From Halalkalicoccus paucihalophilus (lineage in GTDB: Archaea > Halobacteriota > Halobacteria > Halobacteriales > Halalkalicoccaceae): a DNA stretch of 64,000 nt. The stretch covers positions 124,001 through 188,000 of the forward strand of contig NZ_LTAZ01000012.1 in NCBI RefSeq assembly GCF_001593955.1. Direction: 5' to 3'. Positions 45,099 through 54,070 of the stretch are shown here, one piece after another (the first letter of the stretch is position 1; every line of letters begins with the position of its first letter). The notes beneath the pieces were generated by a model. The model saw nothing but the letters and a program-made list of their open reading frames with translations. It was not told the origin of the DNA and did no database searches. A program made the position numbers and the translations under genes.

Positions 45099-45845
45099 TT
45101 AGGTGTCGGGGGAAGAGAGACGTGCAGACGAGGAATGGTCAGTCACGTAGGCTGCGGCCAGTCGCGCTTCGGCACGGCGGAGCCGATAGGAGAACGTCGA
45201 GCCGGGAATACCGAGCTCCTCGGCGAGTTCGTAGGTTTCGATCTTGCGGGGTGTCTGGTAGTAGCCGTGTTCGACGGCCGCTCGCACGGCAGCATCCTGT
45301 TCGGGCGTAAGCGAGGGTTCGCCGTCGTCCGGGGTGGCGTCGTTCGCGTCACCGATCCGAACGAAGGTGACACCGGTGGTATCGTCGATTTCATTCTCGA
45401 TGGCGCTGCGGAAGGAGGTGTAGGTAGTAGTGTCGGGAGCGATGATGCGCCATTCATACCGGCGACCGACCCACGTCGTCTGGAAGATAAGGCCATCGCC
45501 AAAGTGGTCGAGTGCAAGGTGGGGGATAGAGGTACAAGAGGGAGTACGCGACCAATAGGAGTAGAGGACGAGTGCATCGTCGGTGCGGTCAAGAACTTGG
45601 GTTTCCCAGTCTGCTTCGCAGTCGCGGCGTGCCAGACAGTCGGTATAGTACTCGGTGTCGGCGACAGTATCGGCGAGTTCGTTGAGTGTGCTCCGGCCCC
45701 CAGTAACGTGGTCGACGCGCCAGAGATGGTCGGGTGAGACGTGACAGGAGAGCGAATGAATCGTCGTCTCTGGGTTGGCCGCGAGGATATCGGCGACCGC
45801 GTTGGTACTCGGGGCGTATTCGAGGGCAAAGACGAGTTCACGCAT
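45099..45845 (-). CDS. Bat-type HTH-10 regulator, probably of the metal ATPase
   Basis: I place the start at ATG 45845 (248 residues: MRELVFALEYAPSTNAVADI...). The N-terminal half is a sensor-like domain with Cys and His residues (TDCLARRDCEAD, CTSIPHLALDH) that could bind metal. The C-terminus is HTH-10: LTPEQDAAVRAAVEHGYYQT, then YELAEELGIPGSTFSYRLRR. It lies directly upstream of the ATPase on the same strand, fitting a metal-responsive activator. Hairpin R5 is 65 nt upstream of the start. Confidence 0.82.
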   Translation of the reverse strand: MRELVFALEYAPSTNAVADILAANPETTIHSLSCHVSPDHLWRVDHVTGGRSTLNELADTVADTEYYTDCLARRDCEADWETQVLDRTDDALVLYSYWSRTPSCTSIPHLALDHFGDGLIFQTTWVGRRYEWRIIAPDTTTYTSFRSAIENEIDDTTGVTFVRIGDANDATPDDGEPSLTPEQDAAVRAAVEHGYYQTPRKIETYELAEELGIPGSTFSYRLRRAEARLAAAYVTDHSSSARLSSPDT

Positions 45846-45909
45846 ACGCCCGTGTAGCGCGGAGATGAATATGAACTCGTTGCCGACGACCGATGCCAAA
45901 GAGAATTCA

Positions 45910-45953
45910 CCTTGTGCAACATCTCGCACCTAAGGACGTTTTGTTGCACAAGG
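45910..45953. repeat. hairpin repeat, copy R5
   Basis: Arms CCTTGTGCAACA/TGTTGCACAAGG (one mismatch region near the loop). Only the plus-strand downstream flank (45954-46090) is shared with R1 and R4; on the other side is the regulator gene. Confidence 0.75.
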
Positions 45954-46267
45954 CCGACCAAGTCAAGAGAGAGGAGTCCTTGTACACAGCCGCAGATGGG
46001 ACAATCAGTACTCTGGTGAGACACTCAGAACGTGATAGGAATGAGGTGCTGCATACAAAGAATGGATGCAGCAGACGGACTTCGTTAGTTCCACTTGAAC
46101 TGTGCTGAATCAACCGAGTAATAGACCTACATACGTACCGCTACGAACTCTATTGAATGGTGATACTGGCGAGTCAATCCCCTCGATGCTGACACGCTCT
46201 TCACTATCTGATCTGCGAAAATAGCAGATTTCGGCTGCATAAATGAGGTTTAAGTAATGGTATGTCG

Positions 46268-46375
46268 TAGTCAGTACTGCTTCGCTATCTCTCTGCAGGA
46301 GTAAGAGGGGTAGCGAGGGTGTCAGAGGCACCTTATTCTTCCTTTCCCAGCTTCCCCTGCAGAGAGATTGCGGTA
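46268..46375 (-). ncRNA. hairpin with the GTGCCTCTGACAC core, copy C
   Basis: On the minus strand a perfect stem ATCTCTCTGCAGG/CCTGCAGAGAGAT encloses about 70 nt, including the core GGTGCCTCTGACACC (46318-46332), itself able to form a 4-bp stem with loop CCTCTGA. The core is identical to that of copies A and B, but P1, P3 and the TTTGTAG tail are absent. It lies immediately after the end of a minus-strand gene fragment, so it may be a terminator-type structure. Confidence 0.35.
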
Positions 46376-46386
46376 ATACTTCAACG

Positions 46387-46655
46387 TCAAGCACAATCAG
46401 TGTTATGAATGACCACGTTTTCCTGCGAATTCCGCGCTACCGGTAGATAAAACCGTAACTCGTCGGGTTCTATTGAGCGTTCGTTGAGGGCGGTTTCTTC
46501 GAGTTTTGCTCTCGGCTGACTCTCCTCGAAATAGTTTCGCTGTAGAGACCGATTACTCACCTTCACAGATCCCGTCTCAGTTTGGTCTGGAGGTGCGACG
46601 CAGCAGTCTTCGTCTAAGCCCCCGAATGCCCAGAAATTCCTGAATACGCTCTATT
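46387..46655 (-). pseudogene. 3' gene fragment, unrecognised
   Basis: After stops near 46655 the frame reads FRNFWAFGGLDEDCCVAPPD, then an 80-codon acidic stretch ending RFYLPVARNSQENVVIHNTD and C-A-stop. No start codon is in place. It looks like a real protein C-terminus whose 5' end has been lost. Confidence 0.35.
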
Positions 46656-46726
46656 ACAACGTACTTGCCGGCTGATTCGTCGTGCAGAGATACTGCTATT
46701 GTCTGCTCTCACGTTAGTGGGGATGT

Positions 46727-47383
46727 ATGAGCGATAACCACACAGATGAAGTAAGCGGTACGCTCGTCATTGGAACGTTTCTTACCCTTGATGGCGTGAT
46801 GCAGGCACCGGGTGGTCCTAACGAGGACCGCGACGGAGGATTCGAACATGGAGGGTGGTTGGTCAACTACTATGATGAGAGGATGGGCGAGATTCTGGAT
46901 AGCCAGTTCGCCGAAGTCGATGCACTACTGCTCGGCAGGAAGACGTACGAGATCTTCGCCTCATACTGGCCCAACGTCGATACGGAGAACGATTACCTAG
47001 CGACGAAACTGAACAGCATGCCCAAGTACGTCGCATCCAGAACCCTCAACGCGGTGGAGTGGAATAACTCGACACTTCTCTCGGGCGACATTGCAAAGGC
47101 CATCGAGGACCTCAAGAAGGAACGCAGGGACACCATCCTAGTGCAGGGGAGCGCGAACCTGATCCAGACGCTGCTCGCACACGACCTCGTTGACGAGTTC
47201 CGACTTTGGGTCTTCCCGCTGGTCTTGGGTGAGGGGAAGCGCTTGTTCGGGGACGGAACTGTCCCCGCAAACCTCGAACTGACGGCTGCCGAGACGTCGA
47301 GCACCGGGGTCCAGATGCTCCACTACGACCGAGCAGGCGAGATTGAGTATGGTTTGGTCGGGTCGGATGATGAAACGGAGTGA
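46727..47383 (+). CDS. dihydrofolate-reductase-like (RibD C-terminal) protein
   Basis: The 218-residue protein opens GTLVIGTFLTLDGVMQAPGG, then LLLGRKTYEIFASYW, and ends with ILVQGSANLIQTLLAHDLVD plus LWVFPLVLGEGKRLFG. This is the DHFR/RibD-C fold of the YyaP type, NADPH-dependent reductases of unknown substrate. It is not a classical FolA. It is preceded by 70 bp of promoter-like DNA and followed by decayed family Y copy 3. Confidence 0.85.
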   Translation: MSDNHTDEVSGTLVIGTFLTLDGVMQAPGGPNEDRDGGFEHGGWLVNYYDERMGEILDSQFAEVDALLLGRKTYEIFASYWPNVDTENDYLATKLNSMPKYVASRTLNAVEWNNSTLLSGDIAKAIEDLKKERRDTILVQGSANLIQTLLAHDLVDEFRLWVFPLVLGEGKRLFGDGTVPANLELTAAETSSTGVQMLHYDRAGEIEYGLVGSDDETE

Positions 47384-47434
47384 TTAGTGATATTTTCGCG
47401 AGTCTACCTTACGACGAGATCGGGACTGTGTGAC

Positions 47435-48008
47435 CTGCAAGATACGCGCTCTGTATCCAACACGACTTCTGAAACCCATCACCGCTTGAGAGGTCCAACA
47501 CGGCCAAATTATTCTACGACCCGAATCCAACCAACTCGCTCAACGAAAGAACGGCCAGCTCACAGAATATCGTCTGTCGTCTCAGCTGTCCGGAGCGACT
47601 TGAGGTCCGTCTACCGGAGCCCGTACGGAACACGCGTTGCCAGCGGAATGGGATCGGACAACTCATGCAACGACTCGGGTTCAAACACGGAGACACGCCT
47701 GCTCTGATCGACCGGTGCCTGATCACTAGTAGAGGACGCAAGCGGGCGTGACAACGTCGCTTCGCTCGCCGATACGATTTCTTCTATTCGTGCAACATAC
47801 ATGACGGCCCACCAGCACCGATAATATCCAGTCCAGCAGACTCCGGATTCTGCCCGATACGAACGAACTCCCAGATAGTGTTCTCCTCACAAAATGGAAT
47901 GCTGTCTTCTCGAGACGAGAAAATTGCAACCATTGCGTCAACAGCTTCAGCAAGCTCGCACCAAGAGATCTCGCCGGCCACAGCGTTGCGCTTGCGTCTG
48001 GTGTCCAC
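47435..48008 (-). pseudogene. decayed copy 3 of family Y, most complete
   Basis: The minus strand reads ISWCELAEAVDAMVAIFSSR, EDSIPFCEENTIWEFVRIGQ and NPESAGLDIIGAGGPS. A frameshift follows, then YVARIEEIVSASEATLSRPL, VFEPESLHELSDPIPLATRV and PYGLR-stop, then TDLKSLRTAETTDDIL. It is the best template for the family, about 150 codons, with one frameshift and two stops. Downstream flank is shared with copy 2. The gap 48009-48343 otherwise holds the transporter promoter only. Confidence 0.55.
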
Positions 48009-48343
48009 TCGCCTAAGTCTTATTCTTGTCTTGACTAAACCCCCAGCTGTGGCTCACGGGACTCTATTCTGTCTTAAACGCACCAGTGAGTAATCCCATC
48101 TAATTGTATCGAGTGCCAACAGCAGAGTGAGGATATACACGCCCAAACGGTTCTAGATCGGATTTCGACAGTATATCGTTGCCTTTGCAAGGGCCGCTGT
48201 TCATAAGGGACGTGTGAATACCAGCTAAGAGAGACAATGGCATGCAAGTGGAGAAGTACGTATCAAGGTGAAGACTCTCGTGGCCATAACCGCTCACTAC
48301 TACCAATTCTAAGCCAAAAAAGAAGACCCGAGATGAGAGCTAG

Positions 48344-49756
48344 ATGAACGCAATCGACTCTGCTCTCAATGCTGACCGCGAGCATGGGACCTTTGTATAC
48401 GTCGTTGCCTTCATCGCTGCACTCAACGGATTGCTGTTTGGCTTCGACATCGGCGTTATTTCCGGAGCGTTGTTATATATCAACGAGACGTTTACCCTGA
48501 CACCGTTTCTCGAAGGCGTAGTCACCAGCAGTATGCTCATCGGTGCAATGATCGGCGCGGCGATTGGGGGCCGATTATCCGACAGATACGGCCGGCGCCG
48601 AGTGACGCTTGGGGGCGCTGTTGTGTTCTTCGTCGGTTCGTTCGGCATGGCTCTCGCGCCAACGCTCGAGTGGCTTATCGCTTGGCGCGTGATCGAAGGT
48701 GTCGCCGTTGGCGTCGCGTCCATGGTCGGGCCTCTCTTGATCGCTGAGATGGCCCCGCCGGACATTCGAGGCGCACTCGGATTCCTTCAACAACTAATGA
48801 TCACGCTCGGTATTCTACTGGCATATATCACTAATTATCTGTTCGCTCCCGAATTCTTGGGGATCATCGGGTGGCGTTGGATGCTGTTATTCGGAGCTGC
48901 ACCAGCGGCCGTTTTAGCAGCTGGAACATACTTTTTGCCCGAAACACCACGATGGCTTATTGAGAAGGGACGAACTGAGGAGGCTCGTAACGTCTTATCA
49001 CGCATCCGAGCGAAAGCTGACGTCAATGACGAACTCGATGAGATTCGCGAGATCAGCGAGATCGAATCGGAGGGAGGGTTATCCGAACTCTTAGAACCAT
49101 GGGTTCGCCCGGCGCTCATCGTCGGGGTGGGGCTGGCAATCATTCAGCAGTTCGCTGGCATCAACACGATCCTCTATTACGCACCGACGATCCTCACTAA
49201 CGTCGGGTTCGGTGATATTGCGTCACTGGTTGGAACAGTCGGAATCGGCATCGTCAACGTCCTCTTGACGCTCGTCGCTCTCCTCTTAGTGGATCGTGTC
49301 GGACGACGACCTCTGTTGCTTGTCGGAACCGGTGGAATGGCTGTTATGTTGGGTATTCTCGGCCTCGGATTCTTTCTACCCGGTCTCTCGGGGATCGTCG
49401 GCTACGTCACATTGGGAAGTATGTTCCTATACGTTGGGTTCTTCGCGATCAGCCTTGGACCGGTATTCTGGCTCATGATTTCGGAGATTTATCCGCTCCA
49501 TATCCGTGGCACCGCGGAGGGCACTGCTAGTGTCGTCAATTGGGGTGCGAACTTTACCGTCGCACTGACATTCCTCCCATTGGTCGACCGAATCGGCGAA
49601 GGCTATTCGTTCTGGATCCTCGGTGGATTTTGTGTCCTGTCGTTCGTCTTCATCTACACGCGTGTCCCAGAGACGATGGATCGTTCACTTGAGGAGATTG
49701 AAGATGATCTCCGCTCAAGCACCGTCGTTGGCGCTGATACAGATCCTTCTGATTGA
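48344..49756 (+). CDS. MFS sugar porter
   Basis: The 470-residue transporter has 12 hydrophobic segments and sugar-porter signatures: GFDIGVISGALLYI in helix 1, RLSDRYGRRR between helices 2 and 3, PETPRWLIEKGR before the central loop, QQFAGINTILYYAP in helix 7, DRVGRRPLLL, and VPETMDRSLEEIE at the end of helix 12. It resembles XylE/GLUT-type proton or sodium symporters. It could feed the cytoplasmic GH13 glucosidase, although the genes are 11 kb apart. It is single, with its own upstream region. Confidence 0.92.
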   Translation: MNAIDSALNADREHGTFVYVVAFIAALNGLLFGFDIGVISGALLYINETFTLTPFLEGVVTSSMLIGAMIGAAIGGRLSDRYGRRRVTLGGAVVFFVGSFGMALAPTLEWLIAWRVIEGVAVGVASMVGPLLIAEMAPPDIRGALGFLQQLMITLGILLAYITNYLFAPEFLGIIGWRWMLLFGAAPAAVLAAGTYFLPETPRWLIEKGRTEEARNVLSRIRAKADVNDELDEIREISEIESEGGLSELLEPWVRPALIVGVGLAIIQQFAGINTILYYAPTILTNVGFGDIASLVGTVGIGIVNVLLTLVALLLVDRVGRRPLLLVGTGGMAVMLGILGLGFFLPGLSGIVGYVTLGSMFLYVGFFAISLGPVFWLMISEIYPLHIRGTAEGTASVVNWGANFTVALTFLPLVDRIGEGYSFWILGGFCVLSFVFIYTRVPETMDRSLEEIEDDLRSSTVVGADTDPSD

Positions 49757-49972
49757 ACACATTACGTAGTGAAGATGACGGCCAGTGCCTCTATTCCGAA
49801 TTCGGCTCAAAGTAAATACTCTCCCTCCTCTTGGAAGACGTTAATGTAAAATCAGTCAGCCTGAGTCGTTGGTACCACTGTCCAGCGAATAAACGAAGCA
49901 CCCTTTCTGAACAACGATTCTTGCTGTATTCTGCAGTAGCACTACGAACAGAGAGCGTCTTGTTCAAGTGCA

Positions 49973-50233
49973 ATGGGAGAACTCACCAACGACGATAACG
50001 AGCTAGCGGAACCGAAAGAGAGTGCCCAGAAAGCATTCGACCCGATGTCGGAACCGGTAGTGCTTGCGGCGGTCGCATCGGTTGCTTTCTCCTGGTATCA
50101 GTTCTGTCTTAAAGAAGACAAAGTACAGGGCCTCTTCGTTGGCCTCTGGGCATCAACCCTTCTTGGTGCTGCAAGTTATCTCAAGAACCTCAGAATTACC
50201 AAAAAGATCGACAGTGGCCTCTCGTTCGAATAA
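49973..50233 (+). CDS. small membrane protein
   Basis: 86 residues: an acidic N-terminus, then two hydrophobic stretches, PVVLAAVASVAFSWYQFCL and GLFVGLWASTLLGAASYL, and a short basic tail. No family recognised. It is convergent with the next gene. The preceding 216 bp contain no gene. Confidence 0.55.
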   Translation: MGELTNDDNELAEPKESAQKAFDPMSEPVVLAAVASVAFSWYQFCLKEDKVQGLFVGLWASTLLGAASYLKNLRITKKIDSGLSFE

Positions 50234-50262
50234 CAAATCTCGGGCAGCCTAAACAGTGGTTA

Positions 50263-50688
50263 TCAGTCGATGGACTCCACATTAATCGCTGATGCTGTCT
50301 CATCGGCAAGCAGCAGTACGAGCTGATCCATCCGCGCCGAATCGTACGCAGTGAGATCGTATCGATTGTGATTGCTTCGATGGGTATAGATCCGTAGAAT
50401 CTCGAGACCCGCGGCAGTACTCAGGAGCTGGCCGAAGAGCTGTGGTTCGAACGGCGGATCGTCCCATATGGAATACAGCTGTTTTGCCGATGCGTAGTTC
50501 CTTGCTGACTGTTCGAGAGCTTGCCTGAGGTCTTCTGCATAGCGTTCTAGTAGACTATAGCGTTGAGGCGCAGTATCGTGAAGCGCCTGAAGCTGCTCAG
50601 CAAGCGAAGAGTCTGCAGATTGCTCCAACGACATCGTATCGAGTGAAATATCGGAGACACGCAGCAAAGAACATACTTTAGCAGACAT
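50263..50688 (-). CDS. helical protein of unknown function
   Basis: The 141-residue protein (a start at the second Met, residue 19, is possible) is mostly helix: LAEQLQALHDTAPQRYSLLE, then LRQALEQSARNYASAKQLYS, and a C-terminal ARMDQLVLLLADETASAINV. It diverges from the TRAM gene across 58 bp. A TATA-like CATATAACTT about 25 nt before the ATG suggests a leaderless transcript. Family not recognised. Confidence 0.6.
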   Translation of the reverse strand: MSAKVCSLLRVSDISLDTMSLEQSADSSLAEQLQALHDTAPQRYSLLERYAEDLRQALEQSARNYASAKQLYSIWDDPPFEPQLFGQLLSTAAGLEILRIYTHRSNHNRYDLTAYDSARMDQLVLLLADETASAINVESID

Positions 50689-50746
50689 ATTTGCCGAAAA
50701 AAGTTATATGGAGTGACGTACATGCGATTACTCACAATACGTACCA

Positions 50747-51175
50747 ATGGTTTCAATCCCAGATCGTCTCCAAGCGCTCATTACGTCTCGTCTGACAGAG
50801 GAGAAAGGAGGACTGCAGCTCGAGATTCCACGAGAGGTGGTCGAACAAATGACGGTTGATCCAGGAGCAGTCTATCAGGTCGCCGTGCTTCCGACTGAGA
50901 CTGAGGACACAGCAGACAATGGCCATGATACAGCTGATTCTGATGCATCGGCGTCTTCCTCCGCTGCAGAGGGTCCGGAGCCACCGGTCACCGAGGGTGA
51001 GGTCCGAACAGTAACGATCGACACTCGTGGTAATCGGGGAGATGGGATTACTCGTGTTGAACGAGGCTTTGTTGTAATTGTCCCGGATGCCGAACCCGAT
51101 GAGGAGGTAACCGTTGAAATCGAGACCGTCCAGTCGAACGTCGCCTTTGCGAGCGTCCTCGAACGACAAGAGTAA
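50747..51175 (+). CDS. TRAM-domain protein with AbrB-like N-terminus
   Basis: 142 residues. The N-terminal 45 residues (GGLQLEIPREVVEQMTVDPG) look like a small AbrB/SpoVT-type or unclassified beta domain. An acidic linker follows (50-80). The C-terminus is a TRAM domain, GNRGDGITRVERGFVVIVPD followed by EEVTVEIETVQSNVAFASV, which binds RNA. Haloarchaea have several short TRAM proteins that act like cold-shock RNA chaperones. The extra N-terminal domain is less usual. Confidence 0.75.
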   Translation: MVSIPDRLQALITSRLTEEKGGLQLEIPREVVEQMTVDPGAVYQVAVLPTETEDTADNGHDTADSDASASSSAAEGPEPPVTEGEVRTVTIDTRGNRGDGITRVERGFVVIVPDAEPDEEVTVEIETVQSNVAFASVLERQE

Positions 51176-51242
51176 CGAACCATCGAGTGCCTACTTCTCG
51201 GGAAGTATCTCTTCAAAAGTACACAATCGACCAAGAGAGTGC

Positions 51243-51557
51243 TCAGCAACGCTCCCAGTCGACACCAATTGTAACCGCGAGTTCCTCGATCAAGGGTTCG
51301 GTGAGCGTGACTGGATCAGGAGCATCAGTCACAGAATAATCCGGCGAGACATCGAAGACCTCAACAGTAACGAGTCGTGCGTCCGCTAAGCCCCCGTCGT
51401 CGACTTCGAAATCGAAGATGGTGCGACTGTAGATCACGATCGTCCGTTCATTCGAGACTTCCAAGTGTTCGATCCGCGCTTGCTCAAAGGCCGTGAGCAA
51501 ATCAACAGACTCATCAAATCGATAGTGGACTGCTGACTGTGTCTCATCACTCATCAT
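51243..51557 (-). CDS. 104-residue protein, unrecognised
   Basis: Starts at one of two consecutive ATG codons. It has a beta-rich middle (RTIVIYSRTIFDFEVDDGGL) and an acidic character. The size invites comparison with the haloarchaeal output domain HalOD1, but the signature does not match. It stands downstream of and convergent with the TRAM gene. Confidence 0.55.
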   Translation of the reverse strand: MMSDETQSAVHYRFDESVDLLTAFEQARIEHLEVSNERTIVIYSRTIFDFEVDDGGLADARLVTVEVFDVSPDYSVTDAPDPVTLTEPLIEELAVTIGVDWERC

Positions 51558-51619
51558 ACAAGATAATTACTAACTAATGGTATATAATTAGGTGCTCAGA
51601 GAGGAACGCATCGGATCGG

Positions 51620-53422
51620 TCAACTATTGGTTTCGAGTTCATCGCGAACGATCTCACGAATCTCCGATTCCGAATACCCTGTTTCATTTCGGGCTTTGGC
51701 CACCTCCTCACTCAGCGTCCCGACTACCTCTCGGAGGTGCTCAATCTGCTTGCGAACGTCTGTCGAAGATCCCTCGACGCGTTCAGGTGAGAGCACTGGG
51801 GTCGCTACCTCCGCATTTCGTGTCACTGGAATCGGCGTAAGCAATCGTGATCGGGTGACCTGCTCGACGTTTTCGACGTTGCGCGCGAAATGCTCGGCGA
51901 GTTGCGTCTGAGCGTAGTCCGGCCCGTGAATCAGCACGATCGTTTCGGGACCCACGTGGCGGGCATACTCGAGGAGTCGATCTTGGGATGCATGCGCGCT
52001 GAATCCGTGGATCGTCTGTAGCCACTCAGCAGGAATCGTTGCTCGCGTTACGCGATTGGGCCCATCGTCGGTTTCGACCGTCGTCCAGACAACGTTCTCG
52101 GCGGCTGGCCAATCAGTGCCAAATGGACTCGTTTCAGTCGTGTACGTGAGTTCCTCCTCGTTTGCTTTGACTTGATTCTGCAGTGTTCGTCCAATCGTGT
52201 TTTTCGCTTGGTAGCCAGTTAACAGGAGTTTCGCCCGATCGAAGCGAGCCGCGAACTCGGTGAGATAGCGCGGGGAATTCCCGCCGGTAAGCATTCCCGA
52301 TGGAGCGATGACGATCGGAACGGTTCCAGTCGCACCACTCTCCTCAAGAATCGCTCGACGATCCGCATCGGTCGCGGGGAACTCAGCGACTGCCGGTCTG
52401 AATGGCGCCTCATGGCCGCTTTCAATGACGCGGTTAGCCATCGCCTCGTCCATAAACGTGGTATCGCGAACGTACTCGTGGTAGAGTTCGGTCGCCTCTT
52501 GAGCCATCCCATCGACAACGAGTCGAACCTTTTGTCGTAACTCTTCAGGAAGCGTGTGAAGGCGATCAGCGAACAGCAGCTGCAGGATCTGAGCCCGACC
52601 AACAGCGAACGTCGGGATCAATACTGGAGCCCCCTCACGGATAGCCTGTTCGACCGCCTCGAAAAGCGTCGTCTGGGCGTTCTTTACCGATTGATGGCTA
52701 TGGGTCGCACCATAGGTCGATTCACAGAACAAAAGATCCGCTTGTGGCGGCGTCTCAATCGTGGGAAGGTGAGCGGCCCGTCCACCAAGGTCACCCGAGA
52801 AGACGGCCGTATAGCCACTCGTCTGGAGTGAAAGCCACGCTGAGCCAAGTAGGTGGGCCGCATTGCCGAACCGAAAGACGAGCGACTCGTGTTCGGGGAC
52901 GTCAGCCACGCCGGCGACGAGCCCACCGCCGTAGTTGACCGGCTCGAACCGTTCGAAGATCGCTTGGACGTCGCGCCCGGTGAACTGTTGATCACGACTC
53001 GTTGTTTCGAGCTGGTGGATCTTCAGTGAATCCTCAAGCAAGAGCTTCGCGAGGTCGATCGTTGGGGGTGTCGCGACAATCGAGGCATCATCATCTAAGA
53101 GTCCGCGCGCTTCCAAGACCGGGAGGCCGCCGCAATGGTCGATATGTGCATGCGTGAGGAAGACTGCATCAATGTCCTCGGGTCCGAGACCACGCAGATC
53201 AGGAAACTGCTCACCACTTCCTTGATTGAGGCCACAATCAACGAGGTAGGTTGCATGGGCAGTATCGACTTGGTAGCAGCTTCGCCCGACCTGTTGTGCG
53301 CCACCACGAGGAGTTACGACAAGGGGAGTATCGGCGTCAGGTATGACATCGGCATGCTCAAGCGGGTCAAACGTTTCATCGATGGCGGCTGGTAACCATG
53401 GCTGCTCGGTGTTAATCGGCAT
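51620..53422 (-). CDS. metallo-beta-lactamase / beta-CASP nuclease-like protein
   Basis: I place the start at ATG 53422 (600 residues). Motifs are THAHIDHCGG near 120 (zinc ligands), FSGDLGG and CESTYGATHS, then beta-CASP elements PTFAVGRAQ, IAPSGMLTGG and GFSAHASQDRL, and the late IHGPDYAQ. This is the arrangement of archaeal RNase J/CPSF-like RNA nucleases, but N-terminal KH domains are absent and a coiled-coil tail (HLREVVGTLSEEVAKARNET) is added. It overlaps the DUF6788-like gene by 11 bp. Confidence 0.88.
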   Translation of the reverse strand: MPINTEQPWLPAAIDETFDPLEHADVIPDADTPLVVTPRGGAQQVGRSCYQVDTAHATYLVDCGLNQGSGEQFPDLRGLGPEDIDAVFLTHAHIDHCGGLPVLEARGLLDDDASIVATPPTIDLAKLLLEDSLKIHQLETTSRDQQFTGRDVQAIFERFEPVNYGGGLVAGVADVPEHESLVFRFGNAAHLLGSAWLSLQTSGYTAVFSGDLGGRAAHLPTIETPPQADLLFCESTYGATHSHQSVKNAQTTLFEAVEQAIREGAPVLIPTFAVGRAQILQLLFADRLHTLPEELRQKVRLVVDGMAQEATELYHEYVRDTTFMDEAMANRVIESGHEAPFRPAVAEFPATDADRRAILEESGATGTVPIVIAPSGMLTGGNSPRYLTEFAARFDRAKLLLTGYQAKNTIGRTLQNQVKANEEELTYTTETSPFGTDWPAAENVVWTTVETDDGPNRVTRATIPAEWLQTIHGFSAHASQDRLLEYARHVGPETIVLIHGPDYAQTQLAEHFARNVENVEQVTRSRLLTPIPVTRNAEVATPVLSPERVEGSSTDVRKQIEHLREVVGTLSEEVAKARNETGYSESEIREIVRDELETNS

Positions 53423-53774
53423 CGGTATCAGTAGCAGTCTCAGTTGCTTTCCCAAGATACTCGCGTCGAACGGTATCGTCGTCGCGATAGGCCCGATACT
53501 TGTATGGGCCGTGTTTTGCACCGCCGCTCATACATGAGCAGCTCTCATCACCGCAGGTCCGATATTCGAGATAGACGGTGTCACTTGAGTCGTTTCCAAG
53601 AACCTTAGCATCCTCCGGTAGTTCATCTTCGGTAACTGGCTCGCTTCGACGCTGTTCGCGAGCTGCAAGCAGCTCGTCGATATACTTACGTGCATCCCTA
53701 AGGGCCTCGTCGTCTTGTTTGGGGAGCCCGTCAGTGAGGTAGTCCGGAAGCGAGGAAGGTGCAGTCGGTGGCAT
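53412..53774 (-). CDS. DUF6788-like Cys-rich protein
   Basis: 120 residues from ATG 53774. A helical N-terminal part (DEALRDARKYIDELLAAREQ) leads to a conserved block CGDESCSCMSGGAKHGPYKY and then RREYLGKATE, as in DUF6788-type proteins found near plasmid and phage genes. The cysteines may bind metal. Its 3' end overlaps the beta-CASP nuclease start by 11 bp. Hairpin R6 ends only 3 nt before its ATG, so initiation may be affected by that structure. Confidence 0.7.
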   Translation of the reverse strand: MPPTAPSSLPDYLTDGLPKQDDEALRDARKYIDELLAAREQRRSEPVTEDELPEDAKVLGNDSSDTVYLEYRTCGDESCSCMSGGAKHGPYKYRAYRDDDTVRREYLGKATETATDTDAD

Positions 53775-53777
53775 TTT

Positions 53778-53824
53778 CCTTGTGCAACATTCGTTCTCAA
53801 ACCAATTAAGATTGTTGCACAAGG
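53778..53824. repeat. hairpin repeat, copy R6
   Basis: Arms CCTTGTGCAACA/TGTTGCACAAGG with a 23-nt loop. It is the longest copy and the only one abutting a start codon (ATG 3 nt away on the minus strand). Confidence 0.75.
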
Positions 53825-53879
53825 TGAGCTTTGAACAACGAGAGAGACTTGGGACTGGTTGTGAGCGGACCAACAGCCA

Positions 53880-53975
53880 GCGACCGTTAAGCTGTACCCC
53901 CTCCCTACAACCTCGCGCCTTCGGCATTCGTTGAGGAAGGGGCCTTAGCGCCTCAATTAAGCTAAACGGAGCTGA
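53880..53975 (-). mobile_element. solo IS200/IS605 left end
   Basis: On the minus strand TAGCTTAATTGAGGCGCTAA, then CCCCTTCCTCAACGA and GGGAGGGGGTACAGC match the left end of the complete 58-kb element more closely than any other copy. There is no transposase next to it. The rest of 53825-54070 holds nothing else. Confidence 0.55.
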
Positions 53976-54070
53976 GTATCGTGGTAAAATCTATCATCGA
54001 GAAAACCCCTCAGTCGACTCGTGATGGCATCAGTCACGGGCCTTGAGCAACTCGTTGCTCTCAGATCAAA

